DNA of 64,000 nucleotides from Georgenia thermotolerans (GTDB lineage: Bacteria > Actinomycetota > Actinomycetes > Actinomycetales > Actinomycetaceae), in contig NZ_VUKF01000011.1 of NCBI RefSeq assembly GCF_009193185.1, positions 1 through 64,000 on the forward strand, read 5' to 3'. Of this stretch, positions 59,879 through 64,000 are shown in pieces (position 1 is the first letter of the stretch; every line of letters begins with the position of its first letter). The notes below the pieces were generated by a model, which was not told the DNA's origin, did no database searches, and saw only the letters and a list, made by a program, of their open reading frames with translations. The position numbers were made by a program, and so were the translations under genes.

Positions 59879-60246
59879 TGGTGGAGATGGCGGGAATCGA
59901 ACCCGCGTCCGACGGCGTGATTTCAGGGCTTCTCCGGGTGCAGTCTGCTGACGATTTTCTCGGCCCCAGCGATCACGCAGACATGTCGCTGACGGGCCCA
60001 GTCACCTAAAAGTCCCCGTAACCCCGATGACGAAGGCTACGAGCAGTGGCTCTCTAGATGACGCCAGGAACCGGGGCGAGAGCTACCTCGGGCTGACGGA
60101 GTTCGGAACTCGCTCAGGCGGCGAGGGCGAACTCGGTGCGCTTGGAATCGGCACCTATTGGTTTGCAGAGAGCGTTGACGAGATGACTCTGCATCCTCGA
60201 CCCGCTTCTCCTGAAACGACGACCATCGTCGAAACCGATCATCCCC
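59879..60246 (-). ncRNA. ssrA: Transfer-messenger RNA (tmRNA)
   Basis: Read on the minus strand, the 5' end GGGGATG (60246-60240) pairs with CATCTCC before the encoded CCA (59879-59881), and GGCGGGAATCGAACCCGCG in the plus sequence is the T-arm. The tag reading frame at 60152-60114 encodes ADSKRTEFALAA and a stop, a typical actinobacterial proteolysis tag ending in ALAA. The length (368 nt) is normal. With SmpB (gene at 63061) it rescues stalled ribosomes and targets incomplete proteins to Clp proteases, tying it functionally to clpS in this window. Confidence 0.95.
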
Positions 60247-60394
60247 CTGTGCAGTTATTTCCCGGCCTCCCCCTCGCGGGGTCCGCCGGTGTCTCCATGC
60301 TACGGGGTCAACCAGCCCCGGGGCACGTTCATTCCCGTCCACGACGGTGTGACGCACCTCTCCGGTCGCACAGCCTCCCCGCCGGGCGGCCACA

Positions 60395-61450
60395 TCAGGC
60401 GGGGGCCGGCCAGCCGAGCTCGGCGTCGACGAGCTGCTTGGCCCGCCCGAGCAGCTCGATGGCCCGCAGGGACTCGCGCTGCGGGACGCCGGAGACGTCC
60501 ATCTGGAAGTTCTGCCGGTCGTGGCCGAGATAGCCGTGCAGGGTGACGATCCGCTCCGCCACCGTCTCGGGCGAGCCGACGACGAACGCCCCGTGCCGCC
60601 CGGCCTGCATCTCGTAGGACATCCGGGTCGGCGCGGCGAACCCGCGCTCGCGCGCCAGCTTGGCGGCGGCGTCGAGCTGGTAGGGGTAGAAGGTCTCCAG
60701 GGCGGTGGTGTCGTCGTCGGCGAGGAAGCCGTGGACGGAGACCGAGACGTGCCGGCGGGCGGCCGGGTGCCCGGCGCGGGCGAAGGCCTCGCGGTAGAGC
60801 TCGACGAGCGGCGCGAAGCGGCGCGGTTCGCCGCCGATCACCGCGTAGTTGACCGGCAGGCCCACGGTGCCGGCGCGCACGGAGGACGCCGGCGACCCGC
60901 CGGTGGCGATGCCGATGCGCAGGTGCTCGCCCAGGTCCGGCTTGTCGGCGGGCCGGGGCCAGACCTGCGCGTCGACGAGGGGCGGGCGGAACCGGCCGGA
61001 CCAGGTCACCGGGTTGCCGGCGTCCAGGGCGAGGAGCAGGTCGAGCTTCTCCTCGTACAGCTCGTCGTAGTCCTCCAGGCTGGCGCCGAAGAGCGGGAAG
61101 GACTCGATGAACGACCCGCGCCCGGCGAGCAGCTCCACCCGCCCGCCGGAGAGCTGGTCCATGGTGGCGAACTGCTGGTAGACCCGCACGGGGTCCTCGG
61201 TGGACAGCACGGTGACGGCGGAGCCGACGTGGATGCGCTCGGTGCGGGCCAGCGCCGCGGCGATGACGCTGGCGGGCGAGGAGATGGCGTAGTCGGGCCG
61301 GTGATGCTCTCCCACGCCCGCGTAGTCCAGCCCGACCTCCTCGGCGAGGCGCACCCGCTCGAGGATCTCCCGCAGACGCTGGCCCGGGGAGACGCGGGCG
61401 GCGCCGGGCCGGGTGTCGAGGTCGCCGAAGGTGTAGATGCCGAGCTGCAT
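60395..61450 (-). CDS. LLM class flavin-dependent oxidoreductase
   Basis: A 351-residue luciferase-like monooxygenase fold. The N-terminus QLGIYTFGDLDTRPG, GLDYAGVGEHHRPDYAISSPASVIAAALARTERIHVGSAVTVLSTEDPVRVYQQFATMDQLSGGRVELLAGRGSFIESFPLFG, and GIATGGSPASSVRAGTVGLPVNYAVIGG are typical of the 'putative LLM, probable oxidoreductase' group. A flavin (FMNH2 or F420) is expected; in actinobacteria F420 is possible. The substrate is unknown. It ends close to the tmRNA gene and starts 59 bases from doxX in the same direction. Confidence 0.9.
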   Translation of the reverse strand: MQLGIYTFGDLDTRPGAARVSPGQRLREILERVRLAEEVGLDYAGVGEHHRPDYAISSPASVIAAALARTERIHVGSAVTVLSTEDPVRVYQQFATMDQLSGGRVELLAGRGSFIESFPLFGASLEDYDELYEEKLDLLLALDAGNPVTWSGRFRPPLVDAQVWPRPADKPDLGEHLRIGIATGGSPASSVRAGTVGLPVNYAVIGGEPRRFAPLVELYREAFARAGHPAARRHVSVSVHGFLADDDTTALETFYPYQLDAAAKLARERGFAAPTRMSYEMQAGRHGAFVVGSPETVAERIVTLHGYLGHDRQNFQMDVSGVPQRESLRAIELLGRAKQLVDAELGWPAPA

Positions 61451-61509
61451 GATGGTGGGAACGTCCCCGACGGCCTGCTATTCCGGACCGCGCCGGACAG
61501 CCGCCCGGG

Positions 61510-61935
61510 TCAGTCCCGGCGCGAGGTGATCTCGTCGACGAGCAGGGACCACGCGATGCCCGCCATCCAGACGTCCTTGGCGATCACGGTCCCGTTCTGG
61601 GTCGGCCGGAGGCTGCCCTCCTGCGTCAGGCCGGGCACCTTGGTGTACAGGCGCAGCAGCGCGCCGGAGAAGCCGGCGAGACCGAGCGCGGCGAGCCAGG
61701 TGGGCACGATCGGCAGGAGGAGGGCCGAGCCGAGCGCGATCTCGGCCGTCGAGAGCAGCCTGCCGAAGTCCTTCGCCGACAGCTGACCGAACTGCGGGAA
61801 GGCCTGGACGGCCATCTGCTGCAGCCCGGCCGCCGCCTCCTCGGTGAGGCCGCGCTTGGTGATCCCCGAGTTGAGGATGAACGCGCCGGTGGCGAGACGG
61901 GCGGGGACGTGACGCAGCCTGAGGGGAAGACCCAT
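61510..61935 (-). CDS. DoxX-like membrane protein
   Basis: A 141-residue protein. The ATG at 61935 was chosen because GGAGG lies 5 bases ahead; an upstream GTG (61968) gives a longer ORF. Residues PARLATGAFILNSGITKRGLTEEAAAGLQQMAVQAFP, STAEIALGSALLLPIVPTWLAALGLAGFSGALLRLYTKVPGLTQEGSLRPTQNGTVIAKDVWMAGIAWSLLVDEITSR include about three to four hydrophobic helices and the loop GTVIAKDVWM. It is DoxX-like, a group sometimes linked to redox homeostasis. It lies upstream of the LLM gene on the same strand. Confidence 0.78.
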   Translation of the reverse strand: MGLPLRLRHVPARLATGAFILNSGITKRGLTEEAAAGLQQMAVQAFPQFGQLSAKDFGRLLSTAEIALGSALLLPIVPTWLAALGLAGFSGALLRLYTKVPGLTQEGSLRPTQNGTVIAKDVWMAGIAWSLLVDEITSRRD

Positions 61936-62158
61936 GGGAACCTCCACGGTCGTGCGGGTCTGCGCCACACGCTAACCCCGCCCCTTGCCGGGTGCACGAG
62001 GGCGGAGAGGGGCCCGCGCGATGCCGGCCCGGCCGTTCCGGGGCTACCCGGCGCGGGCGTGCCGGCCGCCTCCCGCTCCACCCGGCCGCCGCCCTCCGGC
62101 ACCAGCCGCTACCCCGCGCACCAGCGCGGAATAGTCCGACGAAAGCGGACATTATGTC

Positions 62159-62176
62159 TATGATTGAACGTTCAAT
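62159..62176 (+). promoter_or_regulatory. Promoter -10 box overlapped by a perfect palindrome
   Basis: TATGAT (62159-62164) is a good -10 box for the gene at 62224. The palindrome ATTGAACGTTCAAT (62163-62176) overlaps its end. A TetR-type repressor would fit such a site, but no TetR gene is adjacent. Confidence 0.55.
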
Positions 62177-62223
62177 TGGACCCCGGCGCTCGGAGGAGGC
62201 CGGGAAGAAGGAAAGAGCAAGAC

Positions 62224-62913
62224 GTGATCGTCTACAACGAGCTCATCGCCATCACGGCGGGAGCGGGACTCCTGGGCTTCGCGAAGTTCCTCGGGGACCT
62301 GATCCGCAAGGAACGGATCGAGAGCGAGGGCTGGGCGGGGTTCTTCGGCGTCACCGGCCTGCTGCTGTTCGTCCTGGGGGTGCACACCACCGTCACGTGG
62401 CCCTACGGCGGCAACGGCTTCGAGTACGCCAACATCGCGTTCGGCCAGCCGGCGGCAGGCTTCGGCGCGCTGCTGCTGCTGGCCGCGATCTACCTGTGGC
62501 GCCACCGGGCGCTCTACGCGGGTGAGGTCGAGGCGGCGAACACGAAGACGCTCCAGGCGCTCAAGCCGGCCGGCATCTTCGTCGGCGTCCTCGGCCTGGG
62601 GATGGCGGTCATCGCCATCTCGTTCGTCCGTTACCAGCTGGGGGCGGCGCCCCCGGAGGAGCCCATCTCGGGCCGCTTCGGCCACCTGCCGATCCTCGAG
62701 GCGCTGTTCCTCGGCGGCCTGTGGGGCGTCGTCGCCCTCGGCGCGCTGCTCTTCGCGATCGCGCTGTGGACCGGCCGTCCGCAGCTGCTGCGCTGGGCGG
62801 TGTGGGCCTGGGTCATCGGCGGCGTCGTCTTCACCCTGTTCGGGGCGCTGAACTTCTACACGCACCTCGGCATGTACTACAACATCGCGCACGGCACGAT
62901 GATCAAGTGGTAG
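62224..62913 (+). CDS. DUF981 family membrane protein
   Basis: A 229-residue protein, GTG start at 62224 after AAGGAAAG. Six TM helices are visible (about 8-25, 38-55, 72-92, 113-135, 160-185, 192-215). YNELIAITAGAGLLGFAKFLGDLIRKERIESEGWAGFFGVTGLLLFVLGVHTTVTWPYG and FGALNFYTHLGMYYNIAHGTMIKW match DUF981. Function is unknown. The palindromic site at its promoter suggests single-repressor control. It is convergent with smpB across a terminator. Confidence 0.85.
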   Translation: MIVYNELIAITAGAGLLGFAKFLGDLIRKERIESEGWAGFFGVTGLLLFVLGVHTTVTWPYGGNGFEYANIAFGQPAAGFGALLLLAAIYLWRHRALYAGEVEAANTKTLQALKPAGIFVGVLGLGMAVIAISFVRYQLGAAPPEEPISGRFGHLPILEALFLGGLWGVVALGALLFAIALWTGRPQLLRWAVWAWVIGGVVFTLFGALNFYTHLGMYYNIAHGTMIKW

Positions 62914-62937
62914 CCAGCTGAGGCGATGCTCGCGACA

Positions 62938-62971
62938 GGGGGCCGGGAGAAGCGATCTCCCGGCCCCCTTT
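62938..62971. terminator. Bidirectional terminator between DUF981 and smpB
   Basis: A perfect 13-bp stem (62938-62950 with 62956-62968) with a 5-base loop is followed by TTT. It lies between convergent genes. Confidence 0.8.
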
Positions 62972-63060
62972 CGCGTTGCCTTGCGCGGGCGCCCCGGTGC
63001 CGCGCTCAGGCGTGGACGGTCCGGCCCCGGGAGTCCCGCCGGCCCTCCCCACCCCGCCGG

Positions 63061-63582
63061 TCAGAGGTGCCGGCGCAGGCTCATCGCCCGCTGCGCCTCG
63101 CGCTCGTCCTGCTTCTCGCGCAGGGTCTGGCGCTTGTCCCACTCCTTCTTGCCGCGGGCGAGGGCGATCTCCACCTTGACCCGGCCGCCGGTGAAGTACA
63201 GCTCGAGCGGCACGATCGTGTGCCCCTTCTCGCGGGTCTTCACGGCGAGCTTCTCGATCTCCTGCTTGTGCAGGAGGAGCTTGCGCTTGCGGCGCGGGCC
63301 GTGGTTGGTCCACGAGCCCTGCGCGTACTCGGGGATGTGCACCCCGTGCAGCCACGCCTCGCCGCGGTCGATCTCCACCCAGCCGTCCACCAGGGAGGCC
63401 CGGCCCATGCGGAGGGCCTTGACCTCCGTGCCCATCAGCGAGATGCCGGCCTCGAACGTGTCGTCGATGTGATAGTCGTGCCGCGCCTTCTTGTTGCGCG
63501 CGATCACCTTGCGGGCATCCGCCGCCGCCTTGGCCTTCTGGGCCGGCGTGAGCTTCGTCGTCGCGGCCTTCGTGCCAGCCAC
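63061..63582 (-). CDS. smpB: SsrA-binding protein SmpB
   Basis: A 173-residue partner of tmRNA that occupies the decoding centre during ribosome rescue. The GTG start at 63582 has GGGAGG 7 bases ahead. Core motifs: [78 protein letters not shown] and [38 protein letters not shown], with a basic tail. The first ~25 residues are a Lys/Ala extension. It is about 2.8 kb from ssrA, separated by three genes. Confidence 0.95.
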   Translation of the reverse strand: MAGTKAATTKLTPAQKAKAAADARKVIARNKKARHDYHIDDTFEAGISLMGTEVKALRMGRASLVDGWVEIDRGEAWLHGVHIPEYAQGSWTNHGPRRKRKLLLHKQEIEKLAVKTREKGHTIVPLELYFTGGRVKVEIALARGKKEWDKRQTLREKQDEREAQRAMSLRRHL

Positions 63583-63851
63583 CGTTTGCCTCCCTCACCG
63601 TCGCGCCCTGGGGCACCTCGCTCGCCGTGCCCTTCTCGCGCGGCCGGCCCACGCCGGGCCGACCTCCAAGGGTAGGCCAGGCCGGGCCGGCGGCTCGACC
63701 TCATTGCCCCGGGTTTGCCGACGGCGTAGCCCGAGAGCCCCCACCCGGGGCCGGCCCCCCGGCGGGCCCGGGCGGCACGGTCCAGGACAACCGCTGGCAA
63801 CCGCGCGGCACCGGTATCGCCGGGCGCGAGCGCGCGGCTATGTTGACGGGC

Positions 63852-64000
63852 ATGACGTGGTTCAAGCGCGAGGCCGAGGTCATCTCCCGCCCCGAGATCG
63901 AGGAGATGGTGCAGCAGACGATCGACGAGGCCAAGCAGCGGCTCGGCCTGACCGAGCTCAAGCGGGTCCTCCTGCTGCCGCCGGACCTCACGCGCGCCCA
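63852..64000 (+). CDS. LarA-like (DUF2088) protein, N-terminal fragment cut by window edge
   Basis: The open frame from ATG 63852 to the window end reads MTWFKREAEVISRPEIEEMVQQTIDEAKQRLGLTELKRVLLLPPDLTRA. The segment RVLLLPPDLTRA is the conserved N-terminal nucleotide-cofactor-facing start of nickel-dependent lactate racemase-like (LarA/DUF2088) proteins. Racemase activity or another LarA-type reaction cannot be decided from 49 codons. TATGTT at 63837-63842 could be its -10 box with a very short leader. Confidence 0.6.
   Translation, partial: MTWFKREAEVISRPEIEEMVQQTIDEAKQRLGLTELKRVLLLPPDLTRA

Overview
The window is high-GC (roughly 72-75% by eye), dense actinobacterial chromosome. The tmRNA tag (ADSKRTEFALAA), oligoribonuclease, MalT-type LuxR regulator, and the many actinobacterium-typical families (DUF2017, DUF3039, DUF3054, DUF4916, DUF6221, DUF6325, DUF7144) suggest a member of the Micrococcales, in the Cellulomonas/Georgenia range. 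That placement is inference from gene content, not a phylogeny. I see no prophage, plasmid, CRISPR array or intact insertion sequence. This is core chromosome with small accessory patches.

Layout. 1-9.3 kb: a cut-off dynamin-like GTPase, tRNA-Arg, orn, tRNA-His, an ATP-grasp protein, the metQ-metN-metI methionine importer, an aldehyde dehydrogenase with its DUF779 partner, and tRNA-Lys. 9.3-12 kb: a thioredoxin-like protein, an orphan FetB-type permease and two tandem Bcp peroxiredoxins. 12-19.3 kb: a distinctive patch with a membrane protein, a SHOCT protein, DUF6325, a small 'YEIR' module protein, a 908-residue MalT-type LuxR regulator, a two-module 'YEIR' protein and a DUF7144 membrane protein. 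19.4-24.5 kb: tRNA-Leu, a decayed tetR pseudogene, a MacB-like ABC exporter pair, a NUDIX protein and DUF3054. 24.5-34.3 kb: an alcohol dehydrogenase, rdgB-rph, a MarR-MFS pair with a clear operator, a 19-bp tandem array, PEP carboxylase, a second alcohol dehydrogenase and an ArsR regulator. 34.4-42.8 kb: DUF4287, then the clpS-DUF2017-murI-MBL operon opposite pncB, a helicase/DUF3039 pair, nagB and a HU protein.

42.8-54.2 kb: an aldo/keto reductase, an unusually arranged family III CoA-transferase, an ABC exporter, a VOC protein, threonine aldolase, a GH92 mannosidase coupled to a glycosyltransferase, and terC behind a yybP-ykoY (Mn2+) riboswitch whose alternative pairing with the ribosome binding site can be read directly. 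54.3-59.6 kb: a Clp-N/HTH protein abutting two perfect operators, an NCS1 permease divergent from a PucR regulator, then catA (catechol 1,2-dioxygenase) preceded by a 60-codon chimera that looks like a deletion scar joining a LysR start to a muconate cycloisomerase end. 59.8-64 kb: ssrA (tmRNA), an LLM flavin oxidoreductase, DoxX, DUF981, smpB and the start of a LarA-like gene.

Cooperating sets visible here: metQNI (methionine uptake); ssrA plus smpB (ribosome rescue); clpS-DUF2017-murI-MBL (one coupled operon); rph-rdgB (RNA maturation and nucleotide-pool cleaning); and the 12-19 kb patch, which looks like one regulatory neighbourhood with no described function that I know of. Many gene pairs share GTGA/ATGA four-base stop-start overlaps, so translational coupling is the rule.
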